A stretch of DNA of 64,000 bases. Origin: Romboutsia lituseburensis. Its GTDB lineage: Bacteria > Bacillota > Clostridia > Peptostreptococcales > Peptostreptococcaceae. Every line of letters begins with the position of its first letter. Position 1 is the first letter of the stretch. The stretch is from the NCBI RefSeq assembly GCF_024723825.1, contig NZ_JANQBQ010000001.1, forward strand, positions 2,666,001 through 2,730,000, given 5' to 3'. A program made the position numbers and the translations under genes. Below the pieces are notes generated by a model. That model searched no databases and was not told the DNA's origin. It worked only from the letters and a program-made list of their open reading frames with translations. Positions 29,243 through 39,066 of the stretch are shown here, piece by piece.

Positions 29243-30529
29243 ATGAAAGCAGAATTAATAAAAAAAGAAGGCAGCAAAGTGACTTTAAAAATAACTGTAG
29301 ATAACAATAAATTTGAAGCAGCAGTAACAAAAGCATACAACAAAACTAAGGGTAAGTACAATATACAAGGATTTAGAAAAGGTAAAGCACCAAAGGTTGT
29401 TATAGAAACTCAATACGGAAAAGGTGTATTCTACAATGATGCTATAGAAATATTATTCCCAGAAGTATATCCAGAAGCTATAAAGGAATTAAATATAGAT
29501 CCAATAGATAGACCAGATTTAGATGTTGAAGAAATAAGCAAAGACAACGGATTAGTAATGGTTGTTAACGTAGAAGTTAAACCAGAATTCGAGTTAGGGG
29601 CTTACAAAGGTATAGAAATAGCTAAAGTTGATAATACTGTAACAGAAGAAGAAGTTAAATTCAGCTTAGAAGAAATGGTAAATAAGAACGCTAGATTAGT
29701 AAGCGTAGAAGATAAAGCTATAGAAAACGGAGATACAGCTGTTATAGATTTCGAAGGATTCGAAAACGGTGTAGCTTTCGAAGGTGGAAAAGGTGATAAC
29801 TACAGCTTAGCTATAGGATCAAACACTTTCATACCAGGATTTGAAGAGCAATTAGTTGGTAAAAAAGCTGGAGAAGAAGTAGAAGTTAATGTTACTTTCC
29901 CAGAAGAATATCATGCTGAAAACTTAGCTGGAAAGCCAGTTGTATTCAAAGTTAAAGTAAATGATGTAAAAGTTAAAGAATTACCAGCATTAGATGATGA
30001 ATTCGCTAAAGATGCTAGTGAATTTGATACATTAGCTGAATTAAGAGCAGACGTAAGAGCTAAATTAGAAGAAGAAGCTAAGAATGCTTCAGAAGCTACA
30101 ATGAGAAACACTTTAGTTGAAAAAGTTGCTGCAAATACAGAAGTAGAAGTTCCAGAAGCTATGATACAACATCAAATAGATAATATGTTAATGGAACTTA
30201 ACTACCAATTACAATACCAAGGATTAAACTTACAACAGTTACTACAAATGACTGGAAGAAGCATAGAAGAATTAAGAAATGAAAGAAAAGAAGATGCAGC
30301 TAAATTAGTTAAGTCATCTTTAGTATTAGAAGCTATAGCTGATGCAGAAAAAGTAGAAGCTACAGATGCAGATGTAGAAGCTGAATTAGAAAAAATGTCA
30401 GCTATGTACAACATGGAAGTTGAAAAATTAAAAGCTTCTTTAAGAGAAACAGATGTTGAAGATATAAAAGGTCAAGTTAAAATAAGAAAAACTATAGACT
30501 TATTACTTGAAAACGCAACAATAGCTTAA
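29243..30529 (+). CDS. tig: trigger factor
   Basis: A 428-residue ribosome-associated chaperone. The N-terminal domain contains the ribosome-docking signature GFRKGKAP (about 43-50). The FKBP-like peptidyl-prolyl isomerase domain spans about 150-240 (GDTAVIDFEGF), and a long helical C-terminal domain follows. Length is standard. AGGAGGA lies eight bases before the ATG. tig-clpP-clpX is the conserved order in clostridia; here a hairpin without a T run separates tig from clpP. Codon use is unusually uniform and rich in preferred codons, as expected for a highly expressed protein. Confidence 0.97.
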   Translation: MKAELIKKEGSKVTLKITVDNNKFEAAVTKAYNKTKGKYNIQGFRKGKAPKVVIETQYGKGVFYNDAIEILFPEVYPEAIKELNIDPIDRPDLDVEEISKDNGLVMVVNVEVKPEFELGAYKGIEIAKVDNTVTEEEVKFSLEEMVNKNARLVSVEDKAIENGDTAVIDFEGFENGVAFEGGKGDNYSLAIGSNTFIPGFEEQLVGKKAGEEVEVNVTFPEEYHAENLAGKPVVFKVKVNDVKVKELPALDDEFAKDASEFDTLAELRADVRAKLEEEAKNASEATMRNTLVEKVAANTEVEVPEAMIQHQIDNMLMELNYQLQYQGLNLQQLLQMTGRSIEELRNERKEDAAKLVKSSLVLEAIADAEKVEATDADVEAELEKMSAMYNMEVEKLKASLRETDVEDIKGQVKIRKTIDLLLENATIA

Positions 30530-30534
30530 TTTTT

Positions 30535-30560
30535 TACAGTAGCCTAACTAGGCTACTGTA
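30535..30560 (+). other. hairpin between tig and clpP
   Basis: A perfect 10-pair stem TACAGTAGCC/GGCTACTGTA with a 6-base loop, but followed by AATTATAT rather than T. It could be a partial terminator or an RNA processing/stability element that sets the ratio of tig to clpP message. Confidence 0.5.
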
Positions 30561-30605
30561 AATTATATATATATAAAATAGAAGTTATAAGAGGGGGTAT
30601 GATCC

Positions 30606-31190
30606 ATGGCATTAGTACCTGTAGTTGTTGAACAAACAGGAAGAGGAGAAAGATCGTACGATATATATTCTAGATTATTAAAGGATAGAATAATATTTCT
30701 AGGAGATGAAGTAAATGACGCTACTGCTGGTCTTATAGTAGCACAGTTATTATTCTTAGAGGCCGATGATCCAGATAAGGATATACATTTATATATAAAT
30801 TCACCAGGTGGAAGTATAACGGCTGGTATGGCCATATATGACACTATGCAGTACATAAAACCAGACGTATCTACTATATGTATAGGTATGGCAGCATCTA
30901 TGGGTGCATTTTTATTATCAGCAGGAGCAAAAGGAAAGAGATTTGCTTTACCAAATAGTGAAATAATGATACATCAACCATTAGGTGGAACTAGAGGGCA
31001 AGCGACAGACATAGAAATACATGCAAAAAGAATAATAAAAATGAAAGAAACATTAAATCAAATACTATCAGAGAGAACTGGTCAGCCATTAGAAAAAATT
31101 CAAATGGACACTGAACGTGATAACTTCATGAGTGCAAATGAAGCTAAAGAATATGGCTTAATAGACGAAGTAATCACAACAAGACCGTAG
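30606..31190 (+). CDS. clpP: ATP-dependent Clp protease proteolytic subunit ClpP
   Basis: A 194-residue serine protease forming the 14-subunit ClpP chamber. The catalytic triad is intact: Ser98 in GMAASMGA, His123 in MIHQPLGG, and the aspartate in the C-terminal part near ERDNFMS. The length is typical. The ribosome site AGAGGGGGT lies before the ATG at 30606. clpX follows 18 bases after the stop, so the protease and its unfoldase are co-expressed. No CtsR or CIRCE operator was found upstream. Confidence 0.97.
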   Translation: MALVPVVVEQTGRGERSYDIYSRLLKDRIIFLGDEVNDATAGLIVAQLLFLEADDPDKDIHLYINSPGGSITAGMAIYDTMQYIKPDVSTICIGMAASMGAFLLSAGAKGKRFALPNSEIMIHQPLGGTRGQATDIEIHAKRIIKMKETLNQILSERTGQPLEKIQMDTERDNFMSANEAKEYGLIDEVITTRP

Positions 31191-31208
31191 ATAGGAAGAG
31201 GTGTTAAT

Positions 31209-32456
31209 ATGTCAAAATACGAAGAAAAAAGACAGTTAAAATGTTCATTCTGCGGTAAAAATCAAGAGCAGGTAAGACGATTAATTGCAGGACCAAATGT
31301 GTATATATGCGATGAGTGTGTTGAACTTTGCGATGAAATTATACAAGAAGAAGTAGATGAAACTATAGAAGAGGATACTACATCATTACCAAAACCAAAG
31401 GAAATGATGGAGATATTAAATGATTATGTAATAGGTCAAGAAAAGGCTAAAAAAGCTTTATCTGTAGCTGTTTACAATCATTATAAGAGAATCTACAGCA
31501 AAAAAGTTAACACTAAAGAAATTGAGATTCAAAAGAGTAATATACTTTTATTAGGGCCTACAGGTTCGGGTAAAACATTACTAGCTCAAACTTTAGCAAA
31601 AACTTTAAATGTTCCTTTTGCAATGGCAGATGCTACATCATTAACAGAAGCTGGTTATGTTGGAGAAGATGTTGAAAACATTCTTTTAAAGCTTATACAA
31701 GCAGCTGATTTTGATATAGAAAAAGCTGAAAGAGGAATAATTTATATAGATGAGATAGATAAGATAGCTAGAAAATCTGAAAATCCATCTATAACTAGAG
31801 ATGTTAGTGGTGAAGGTGTACAGCAAGCACTTCTAAAAATATTAGAAGGAACTACTGCTAATGTTCCGCCACAAGGTGGAAGAAAACACCCACATCAAGA
31901 ATTCTTAAAGATAGATACTACTAATATATTATTTATATTAGGAGGAGCTTTCGATGGAATAGAAAAGATAATCCAAAAACGTGGTGGAGAAAAAACACTA
32001 GGATTTGGAGCTAAAATAGAAAGTAAAAAAGAAATGGACTTAGGTAAAGTATATGCTCAAGTACTTCCAGAAGATTTACTTAAATTTGGTATAATACCAG
32101 AATTTATAGGTAGAATTCCTGTTGTAGCAACTTTAGAATTATTAGATGAAGATGCTTTAATGAGAATATTACAAGAACCTAAAAATGCTTTAGTAAAACA
32201 ATATAAAAAATTACTAGAGTTAGACGAAGTAGAACTAGAATTTGAAGATGATGCTCTTCGTGCTATAGCTAAAAAGGCTATAGAGAGAAATACAGGGGCA
32301 AGAGGTCTAAGAAGTATAGTTGAAAATGTTATGATGGAAAGTATGTTTGAAGTTCCTTCTAGAGATGACGTTAAAAAAGTTATAGTGACAAAAGAAGCGG
32401 TAGACGGAGGAGCTCAACCAGTTATAGTACTTAAAGATCAAGAAGAAAGTGCATAA
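31209..32456 (+). CDS. clpX: Clp protease ATP-binding subunit ClpX
   Basis: A 415-residue AAA+ unfoldase feeding ClpP. The N-terminal zinc-binding domain has CSFCGK and CDECVELC (about 12-40). Walker A is [10 protein letters not shown] (about 113-122), Walker [11 protein letters not shown], sensor and pore motifs (including GYVGED) follow, and the IGF loop for ClpP docking is present near the middle ([11 protein letters not shown]). AGGAAGAGGTG precedes the ATG. It ends at a two-way terminator facing the convergent chromate-transporter genes. Confidence 0.97.
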   Translation: MSKYEEKRQLKCSFCGKNQEQVRRLIAGPNVYICDECVELCDEIIQEEVDETIEEDTTSLPKPKEMMEILNDYVIGQEKAKKALSVAVYNHYKRIYSKKVNTKEIEIQKSNILLLGPTGSGKTLLAQTLAKTLNVPFAMADATSLTEAGYVGEDVENILLKLIQAADFDIEKAERGIIYIDEIDKIARKSENPSITRDVSGEGVQQALLKILEGTTANVPPQGGRKHPHQEFLKIDTTNILFILGGAFDGIEKIIQKRGGEKTLGFGAKIESKKEMDLGKVYAQVLPEDLLKFGIIPEFIGRIPVVATLELLDEDALMRILQEPKNALVKQYKKLLELDEVELEFEDDALRAIAKKAIERNTGARGLRSIVENVMMESMFEVPSRDDVKKVIVTKEAVDGGAQPVIVLKDQEESA

Positions 32457-32459
32457 ATA

Positions 32460-32484
32460 AAAAGGAGCTTATAAGCTCCTTTTT
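32460..32484. terminator. bidirectional terminator between clpX and the chromate-transporter pair
   Basis: AAAAGGAGCTT pairs with AAGCTCCTTTT around AT; the T run on the right and A run on the left let it work for both converging operons. Confidence 0.85.
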
Positions 32485-32516
32485 AAATTCCTCAAAATTA
32501 GAATTTTTATAATTAT

Positions 32517-32539
32517 GAAGTCTTGTAGGCTTCTTTTTT
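32517..32539 (+). terminator. second terminator after clpX
   Basis: GAAGTCT/AGGCTTC (one G-U pair) with a 3-base loop and six T. A backup terminator in tandem with the one at 32460-32484. Confidence 0.7.
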
Positions 32540-32566
32540 AAATTTAATTATTGAGAAAAAATTAAT

Positions 32567-33091
32567 TTACCTAAATAGTATCATCCCAATAATTCCGTAT
32601 ATAAAAACTGCGGAGATTGAACCAATTTTTTTTGTGTATAAAAGATAAAAAGAAGATATAAATGATATTATTGAATATAAGTCCCAAGAAACATCTAAAG
32701 TAGATGAAAAAGCAGCTGCCAAAATGAATCCTAATGTAATTGGCCTTAATACAACTAGTAAATTTTCTATTTTATAGTTATCTTTAAATTTATCAAATAA
32801 TCTAGAGATTATAGCTAAACAAACAACTGAAAAAATTATAACCCCTAAAGTTGCAGATATAGATCCTACTATATTACCAACTTTATATCCGATAAAAGTA
32901 GCACAGTTGATAGCAATAGGCCCTGGTGTTGATTGAGATAAAGCTAGTAAATCTAAGAATTCTTGACTAGAAATAAAGTTGTACTTATGTATAAATTCTT
33001 GTTGAATAAATGGTAACATAGCATATCCGCCACCAAAGCTAAATGCACCAATTTTTAGGAATATGAGGAAAAGTAACATTATTTTAAACAT
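32567..33091 (-). CDS. chromate transporter family half-protein (second of pair)
   Basis: A 174-residue member of the CHR (ChrA) family in its short, single-domain form with about five or six membrane segments. The family signature FSFGGGYAMLPFIQQE lies at about 16-31, and SQSTPGPIAINCATFIGYK follows. Short CHR proteins occur as tandem pairs that are thought to insert in opposite orientations and together equal one long ChrA. The first 13 bases overlap the end of the upstream partner (33079-33591). The transported anion may be chromate or another oxyanion; this is not visible. Confidence 0.87.
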   Translation of the reverse strand: MFKIMLLFLIFLKIGAFSFGGGYAMLPFIQQEFIHKYNFISSQEFLDLLALSQSTPGPIAINCATFIGYKVGNIVGSISATLGVIIFSVVCLAIISRLFDKFKDNYKIENLLVVLRPITLGFILAAAFSSTLDVSWDLYSIISFISSFYLLYTKKIGSISAVFIYGIIGMILFR

Positions 33092-33591
33092 AAGCTATAG
33101 ATACCTCCTCCTATTATTAAGTAAATTGGACTTATGTTAAATATGCCTATTGCTATAAATGATATAATAAGTAATAGGATATTCTTTTTAGTTTTATTAA
33201 GCTTACTAAGTAGGTTAGTGAATGAGTAAAATAAAAGTGCTATTACAACTGGGCTAACCCCTTTAAAGAAACCATCGAGAAATTTTGAAGAACCATTGCT
33301 AAAATAAAAATAAGAAAAAGCTAGAACTATTACAAAGGCTGAAAGTATAGAACCTAGTGTACATACTATAATACCTGGAATTTTATAAAGTTTATATCCT
33401 AGTAACACTGAAATATTTACAGCTAAAACGCCAGGGAAGCTTTGGGCTATAGATAAATAATCTATAAATTCTTCTTGCGTAAGGAGATTTTGTTTATGTA
33501 CAAGTTCATCCTCAATAAGAGGGACCATCGCATATCCGCCTCCGAACGTAAAGGTACCAATCTTTACAAAGGTTAAAAATAATTTTAACAT
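33079..33591 (-). CDS. chromate transporter family half-protein (first of pair)
   Basis: A 170-residue short CHR-family protein with the signature FTFGGGYAMVPLIEDE (about 14-29) and SIAQSFPGVLAVNISVLLGY. It resembles its downstream partner, as expected for an old tandem duplication. The ribosome site on the minus strand is GGAGGTC just before the ATG at 33591. Its promoter region contains a perfect inverted repeat over the -10 box, so it is probably under repressor control. The pair is the only unit on the minus strand between clpX and lon. Confidence 0.87.
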   Translation of the reverse strand: MLKLFLTFVKIGTFTFGGGYAMVPLIEDELVHKQNLLTQEEFIDYLSIAQSFPGVLAVNISVLLGYKLYKIPGIIVCTLGSILSAFVIVLAFSYFYFSNGSSKFLDGFFKGVSPVVIALLFYSFTNLLSKLNKTKKNILLLIISFIAIGIFNISPIYLIIGGGIYSLCLK

Positions 33592-33627
33592 TTAATAAGA
33601 CCTCCAGAGTTTAATATTTATATGTTA

Positions 33628-33671
33628 TTATGTTATATGTAATCATTATAACATAACAATAATATTTTCAA
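33628..33671 (-). promoter_or_regulatory. promoter and inverted repeat of the chromate-transporter pair
   Basis: Read on the minus strand, TTGAAA (33666-33671) and TATAAT (33645-33650) form a promoter with a short 15-base spacer. A 10-base inverted repeat TTATGTTATA-N9-TATAACATAA (33628-33656) covers the -10 box and start site, a position that suits a repressor operator. The regulator is unknown. Confidence 0.5.
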
Positions 33672-33803
33672 TAAAAACTGAAAAAGTATGAGTTTTAAAC
33701 TAAATAGATGGGAATTATATCAATAATTGAAAATTAGAATATAATTTAATTTAATATGTGTTGTAAAATAATACTAAATTATATTAATAAGTTGGTATTA
33801 ATG

Positions 33804-33832
33804 TTGAAAATTAACTTTCGTAAATATATAAT
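33804..33832 (+). promoter_or_regulatory. promoter of lon
   Basis: TTGAAA and TATAAT separated by exactly 17 bases, 41 bases before the lon start. No CtsR or CIRCE box is seen nearby. Confidence 0.75.
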
Positions 33833-33873
33833 ATATAAAGCAATAAAATCTAGCACTTTAAGGAGTGATATTA

Positions 33874-36225
33874 GTGGAACAGAATTATACTAGAGTAGAA
33901 CATGAATTACCGTTAATTCCACTTAGAGGATTAGCGATATTCCCATATATGATATTAAATTTTGATGTAGGCAGAGAAGTATCATTAAGAGCATTAGAAG
34001 AAGCAATGGCCTCGGAAGAAGACTTAGTGTTTTTAACATCTCAAAAAGCTGCAGAGGTAGATGAACCTACAGAAGATGATTTTTATCATGTTGGGACAAT
34101 CTGTAAAGTTAAACAGATGATAAAATTACCAGGGGATACTGTACGTGTATTAGTGGAAGGTATTTCTAGAGGTAAGGCGACAGAAATAAAGCTAGAAGAT
34201 GGATATTTCAGTGCAAAAATCGAAGAAATAGTATTTGATGAAGAAAATGCAGATGAAGATATAGAAGTTGAAGCTTTTGTTAGAAATGTATTTGATGCAT
34301 TTGAAGAGTACATAAATATTGGAAATAGGGTTTCTCCAGAGATACTTATATCATTAGGAGAGATAGATGATGTAGACCGTTTTATAGATACTATAGCAGC
34401 TAACATATATCTAAAGCCTGAACAAAAACAACAAGTTCTAGAAGAATTTGATGTTAAAAAGAGATTAGAGTTAGTTTATACAATTCTTTTAGAAGAAATA
34501 GACATATTAAAGATAGAAAAGAAAATAACTTTAAGAGTTAAGAAACAAATGAATAAAGTTCAAAAAGAATACTATCTTAGAGAACAATTAAAAGCTATTC
34601 AAAAGGAATTAGGAGAAGACGAAGATATAAATTCAGAAGTTGAAGAGTATAGATTAAAGCTTAAAAAGATCAAAGCTCCAAAAGAAACTAAAGAAAAAAT
34701 CGCTAAAGAAATAGATAAATTCTCAAAAGTTTCTCCAATGTCACCTGATTTATCAGTAAGTAGAACATACTTAGATAATGTATTCTCTTTACCTTGGAAT
34801 AATGAAACAAGAGATAAATTAGATTTAGAAAAAGCTAAACAAATATTAGATGATGAGCATTACGGTCTTGAGAAAGTTAAAGAAAGAATTTTAGAATATT
34901 TAGCAATAAGACAGTTATCAAAATCATTAAAAGGACCAATAATATGTTTAGTAGGACCTCCAGGTGTTGGTAAAACATCAATAGCTAAATCAATAGCAAA
35001 CTCTTTAGGTAGAAAGTTTGTAAGAATATCTTTAGGTGGAGTTAGAGATGAAGCTGAAATAAGAGGACATAGAAGAACATATGTAGGAGCTATTCCAGGA
35101 AGAATAGTAAATGGATTAAAAGAAGCAAAAACTAAAAATCCAGTATTCTTACTAGATGAGATAGACAAAATGTCTGCAGATTATAAAGGTGATCCTTCTT
35201 CAGCTATGCTAGAGGTACTAGATCCAGAACAAAACAAGGATTTCGTGGATCACTATATAGAAATGCCATTTGATTTATCTAAAATACTTTTTGTAACAAC
35301 TGCTAACAGTTTAAGTACTATACCAAGACCTTTATTAGATAGAATGGAAGTAATAGAAGTATCTGGTTATATAGAAGAAGAAAAATTAAATATAGCTAAA
35401 AAATACTTACTTCCAAAGCAAATAAAGGAACATGCTTTAAAACCTGACTTTATAAAAATGGATGATGAAACTATAAGAGATATAATAAACTCTTATACTA
35501 GAGAAGCAGGAGTAAGAAGCCTAGAAAGAACAATAGGAAAAATATGTAGAAAAGTTGCTAAAAAGTATGTTGAAGATCAATCATTAGAAGAAATTATAGT
35601 GACTAAAAAAGACCTAGATGATTATTTAGGAAAAAATAGATATAGACATCAATTGGCAGGAGCTAAGCCAGAAGTAGGTGTTGTAACTGGACTAGCGTGG
35701 ACTTCAGTAGGAGGAGAGACATTAACGGTAGAGGTTAATGCCCTTAAAGGAAAAGGTCAGATAGTGTTAACAGGTAAGCTAGGAGATGTTATGAAAGAAT
35801 CTGCACAAGCAGGTATATCATACATAAGATCAATAGCTGATAGATTTAATATAGATCCGGAATTTTATAAAACTAATGATATACACATTCACATACCTGA
35901 AGGTGCAGTTCCAAAAGATGGTCCATCAGCTGGTATAACTATGGCTTTAGCTGTTATTTCAGCATTAACTAATATACCAGTATTAAATAATGTAGCAATG
36001 ACAGGTGAAATAACTTTAAGAGGTAGAGTATTAGCTGTAGGTGGAGTCAAAGAAAAATTACTAGCTGCTCATAGAGCTGGTATAACCAAAGTATTACTTC
36101 CAAAAGAATGTGAAGCTGATTTAGAAGAAATACCGGAAAATGTAAAAGAAAAAATGGAATTTGTACTTGTAGAGCATATGGATCAAGTATTAGAGCACGC
36201 ATTATTAAGGAATGGTGAAAAATAA
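33874..36225 (+). CDS. lon: ATP-dependent protease Lon
   Basis: A 783-residue LonA protease. The N-terminal substrate-binding domain starts [15 protein letters not shown]; Walker A is [11 protein letters not shown] (about 352-362), Walker [11 protein letters not shown], and the C-terminal serine-lysine protease domain has GPSAGITMA with the catalytic serine (about 676) and the lysine in [14 protein letters not shown]. Length is standard. The start is the GTG at 33874 because AAGGAGTGAT fits it; the earlier in-frame GTG at 33865 is part of that ribosome site. The ysxC start overlaps the stop by one base. Confidence 0.97.
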   Translation: MEQNYTRVEHELPLIPLRGLAIFPYMILNFDVGREVSLRALEEAMASEEDLVFLTSQKAAEVDEPTEDDFYHVGTICKVKQMIKLPGDTVRVLVEGISRGKATEIKLEDGYFSAKIEEIVFDEENADEDIEVEAFVRNVFDAFEEYINIGNRVSPEILISLGEIDDVDRFIDTIAANIYLKPEQKQQVLEEFDVKKRLELVYTILLEEIDILKIEKKITLRVKKQMNKVQKEYYLREQLKAIQKELGEDEDINSEVEEYRLKLKKIKAPKETKEKIAKEIDKFSKVSPMSPDLSVSRTYLDNVFSLPWNNETRDKLDLEKAKQILDDEHYGLEKVKERILEYLAIRQLSKSLKGPIICLVGPPGVGKTSIAKSIANSLGRKFVRISLGGVRDEAEIRGHRRTYVGAIPGRIVNGLKEAKTKNPVFLLDEIDKMSADYKGDPSSAMLEVLDPEQNKDFVDHYIEMPFDLSKILFVTTANSLSTIPRPLLDRMEVIEVSGYIEEEKLNIAKKYLLPKQIKEHALKPDFIKMDDETIRDIINSYTREAGVRSLERTIGKICRKVAKKYVEDQSLEEIIVTKKDLDDYLGKNRYRHQLAGAKPEVGVVTGLAWTSVGGETLTVEVNALKGKGQIVLTGKLGDVMKESAQAGISYIRSIADRFNIDPEFYKTNDIHIHIPEGAVPKDGPSAGITMALAVISALTNIPVLNNVAMTGEITLRGRVLAVGGVKEKLLAAHRAGITKVLLPKECEADLEEIPENVKEKMEFVLVEHMDQVLEHALLRNGEK

Positions 36226-36836
36226 TGAAAATAAGAAATGCAGAAATAACGATGAGTGCGATAAATAAATCGCAATATCCTGATGAAGGTATACCAGAAA
36301 TAGCTTTAGTTGGTAGATCAAATGTTGGGAAATCATCAACAGTAAATACATTATTAAACAGAAGAAACTTTGCAAGAACAAGTCAGACACCAGGAAAGAC
36401 TAGAACAATAAACTTCTATCTTATAAATCAAGAGTTTTTCTTTGTTGATTTACCAGGATATGGTTATGCAAAAGTTGCAAAGTCTGAAAAAGAAAAATGG
36501 GGAACTATAATGGAAAGGTATCTACAAGATAGAAATGAGCTATGTGCTATATTATTACTTGTAGATATAAGACATGAACCTACTAATGATGATGTAATGA
36601 TGTATCAATGGATAAAACACTTTGGATATAATTGTGTAGTAATAGCTACTAAAGCAGATAAAATATCTAGAGGTCAATATCAAAAGCATATGAGCATAAT
36701 AAGGAAAAAATTACAACTAGAAAAAGATGAAAAAATATTACCAATATCTTCTCTAAAGAAAACTGGAGTTGAAGAAATTTGGGATGAAATAATCCAACAA
36801 TACAACGAACATGGATATGAAATAACAGTTGACTAA
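36225..36836 (+). CDS. ysxC: ribosome-assembly GTPase YsxC/EngB
   Basis: A 203-residue GTPase of the YihA/EngB/YsxC family needed for late assembly of the 50S ribosomal subunit. G1 is GRSNVGKSS (about 30-38), G3 is DLPGYGYAKV (about 74), G4 is ATKADKIS (about 146). lon and ysxC overlap at TAATG, the conserved lon-ysxC pair of Firmicutes, and a terminator begins at the last base of the gene. Confidence 0.96.
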   Translation: MKIRNAEITMSAINKSQYPDEGIPEIALVGRSNVGKSSTVNTLLNRRNFARTSQTPGKTRTINFYLINQEFFFVDLPGYGYAKVAKSEKEKWGTIMERYLQDRNELCAILLLVDIRHEPTNDDVMMYQWIKHFGYNCVVIATKADKISRGQYQKHMSIIRKKLQLEKDEKILPISSLKKTGVEEIWDEIIQQYNEHGYEITVD

Positions 36837-36867
36837 AAAATAGAGTAACGTAAGTTACTCTATTTTT
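36836..36867 (+). terminator. terminator after ysxC
   Basis: A perfect 14-pair stem AAAAATAGAGTAAC/GTTACTCTATTTTT with a 4-base loop. It ends the lon-ysxC operon. Confidence 0.92.
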
Positions 36868-37115
36868 ATTGTAATAAATGATTATAAATAAGGCTTATAT
36901 ATTAAAAATATGGATTTAAAACCTCTATAAAAATAAATCAGAGTGTTTTTAGTATTAAATATCATATAAAAATAATAAAACGTTCTAAGGTGATTTTAAG
37001 GATAGTTAAAATAAAATACAAAGATAAATAAATTATCTACATGATGAGTAACAAAATAAAGACTTTATTAATATTTTAATAAGATAGAAGATAAATATTA
37101 AAGGGGGCTTTATTC

Positions 37116-38189
37116 ATGGAAGGAAAATCTAGAAAATTATTTCCAGGAGCAAATACAGCAAATGGATCATTTAACTTTTTTGATAACATCATAACAAAAA
37201 ATGTAAATAGAATATTTTGCTTAAAAGGAGGCCCGGGAGTAGGGAAATCATCTTTAATGAAAAAAATAGCTAATGAATTTTTAGAAAAAGGATATGATAT
37301 AGAATTACATTATTGTCCATCAGATCCAAGTTCATTAGATGCAGTATTAATAAAAGAATTAGGTGTTGTGTTATTAGATGGAACAGCGCCACATATTGTA
37401 GATCCTAAAGATCCGGGAGCTATAGATGAGATAGTTAATCTAGGTGAATATTGGAACCTAGAAAATCTAGAAAAAAATAAAGTAGAAATAGTAGAGTGTG
37501 GAAAAGATATAAGCAGCTCGTTTAGAAGAGCATATAAATATTTAAAATCAGCAGAGCCGATTTATTATGATATAGAAGAAAAGTATAAAGATTGCATGGA
37601 TTTTGGTCAGGTAAATTTATTAACAGAGCACTTTATATATGAATTGTTTAAAAATGCAAGTAGCACAGGTATATATCAAAAAGAGAGAAACTTATTCGGA
37701 ACAGCAATAACTCCAATTGGGCATGTAGATTACGCAGATAGTATTTTAAGTGAAGTATCTAAGGTATACCATCTAAGTGGAAATATCGGAACTGGAAAAA
37801 CAACATTCTTAAAAAGAGTATGCGATAAAGCTATAAAAAAAGGAATGGAAGTAGAAGTATATCATTATCCTCTAATAAAAGATAAATTAGAAACTATAAT
37901 TATAAAAGACTTAAATATAGGAATAACTACAAGTAAATTATTTGAGGGAACAAATACTATCGATTTAGATAAGTATCTAGATCAATATAAATTAGCTAAA
38001 TATGAAGAAGAAATAAATTTTGATAAAAAGGTATTTGATGAATTAATAAACTATGGAATTTCTAATCTTAAAAAAGCAAAAGCTAAACATGATGTTATAG
38101 AGGCTCATTACGTTCCTAATATGAGATTTGATGAAATAGAAGCACTAAGAAAAGATATAGTTAATAGAATATTAAAATATGAAAAATAA
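37116..38189 (+). CDS. twin P-loop ATPase of the PRK06851 type, function unknown
   Basis: A 357-residue protein with two P-loops, GGPGVGKSS (38-46) and GNIGTGKTT (222-230), each followed by a similar pattern (LHYCPSDPSSLDAVLIKELG after the first, VYHYPLIKDKLETIIIKDL after the second), so it looks like an internal duplication of one ATPase half. It matches the clostridial PRK06851-type family as I remember it; no biochemical role is known to me. The first half ends with a GTAPHIVDPKDPG segment. AAAGGGGG lies before the ATG. It is flanked by terminators and transcribed alone; no membrane segments. Confidence 0.82.
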   Translation: MEGKSRKLFPGANTANGSFNFFDNIITKNVNRIFCLKGGPGVGKSSLMKKIANEFLEKGYDIELHYCPSDPSSLDAVLIKELGVVLLDGTAPHIVDPKDPGAIDEIVNLGEYWNLENLEKNKVEIVECGKDISSSFRRAYKYLKSAEPIYYDIEEKYKDCMDFGQVNLLTEHFIYELFKNASSTGIYQKERNLFGTAITPIGHVDYADSILSEVSKVYHLSGNIGTGKTTFLKRVCDKAIKKGMEVEVYHYPLIKDKLETIIIKDLNIGITTSKLFEGTNTIDLDKYLDQYKLAKYEEEINFDKKVFDELINYGISNLKKAKAKHDVIEAHYVPNMRFDEIEALRKDIVNRILKYEK

Positions 38190-38223
38190 CTAATAATATT
38201 TATATAAAAATTATTAAATTAAG

Positions 38224-38259
38224 AAGGAGTATGCTTAAGATATAAAGTATACTCCTTTT
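38224..38259 (+). terminator. terminator after the twin P-loop ATPase
   Basis: AAGGAGTAT pairs with ATACTCCTT, extendable by a G-U pair, followed by four T. Confidence 0.8.
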
Positions 38260-38385
38260 AATTTAAAAACAAAAATATCTATAAATATATACTATATAAA
38301 AATAATTTATAGATATTTAACAAAAACAAGACTAAAATAACTATGATATTTATTATTACAAATCGTTTTATAGGAGTATAGAAGT

Positions 38386-39066
38386 ATGAAAAATAAATAT
38401 ATGTTGATAATACTAATGAGCATCGTGTCAGGAGCATTCATTGGTATAGTTCTAAAGGATAATGAAGTTAATAATAACGAATACATAAGTAAAATTAAGC
38501 TACTAAGAAAAGAAACTAAAGTAATGAATAAAGACATAAAAAATTTAGAAAAAGAAAAAGACAATGTAGAAGACGAATTAAATGAATTAAAAAATAAATT
38601 TGCTGATGAAAAGTCTGTAAAAGAAATAGGTAATCTCAAAAAATATTTAACTTATACAGATATTAAAGACAAAGGTATAGCAATAAAAATAGATGCAATA
38701 AGTGCAGATGTAGGTAATATAGCAAATTTAATTGATTACAATAAAATATTAATAAATCTAGTAAATGAGATTAAAATAAATGGAGGTGAATTTATTTCTA
38801 TAAATGATCAAAGATTAAATCAATACTCGGAAATAGTTTTAGCTGGTAGTCATATAAATATAAATTCTGTACCTATTGTACAGCCTTATGAAATAAAGGT
38901 TATTGGAAACTTAGAAAAATTAAATAAATATATAGAAAAAGATAGTGATTATATAAAAAGCATAAAAAGTAGTTATCCTATAAAAGTAGACTTTAAAGTA
39001 GATGAAAATATATTGATGAAAAAGATGAATGTTCCGAATAAATTAGAGTATATAAAGGGTGATTGA
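38386..39066 (+). CDS. DUF881-family membrane-anchored protein
   Basis: A 226-residue DUF881 (YlxW/YlxX-like) protein: one N-terminal membrane helix (about 5-22), a coiled coil (about 30-85, lysine/glutamate rich) and the extracellular DUF881 domain, recognisable from GIAIKIDA, NGGEFISINDQRL and the conserved GSHININSVPIVQPYEIK. DUF881 proteins usually sit in division-related clusters of Gram-positives and their role is unknown. Here it opens the pilus operon and overlaps pilB by 8 bases, so a role as periplasmic-side pilus or alignment factor, similar to PilN/PilO, is a possible inference. Confidence 0.82.
   Translation: MKNKYMLIILMSIVSGAFIGIVLKDNEVNNNEYISKIKLLRKETKVMNKDIKNLEKEKDNVEDELNELKNKFADEKSVKEIGNLKKYLTYTDIKDKGIAIKIDAISADVGNIANLIDYNKILINLVNEIKINGGEFISINDQRLNQYSEIVLAGSHININSVPIVQPYEIKVIGNLEKLNKYIEKDSDYIKSIKSSYPIKVDFKVDENILMKKMNVPNKLEYIKGD

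Noticed and set aside
33601-33873. CtsR or CIRCE heat-shock operator before lon or clpP
   Set aside because: No tandem GGTCAAA-like heptads and no TTAGCACTC-N9-GAGTGCTAA repeat were found at either gene.
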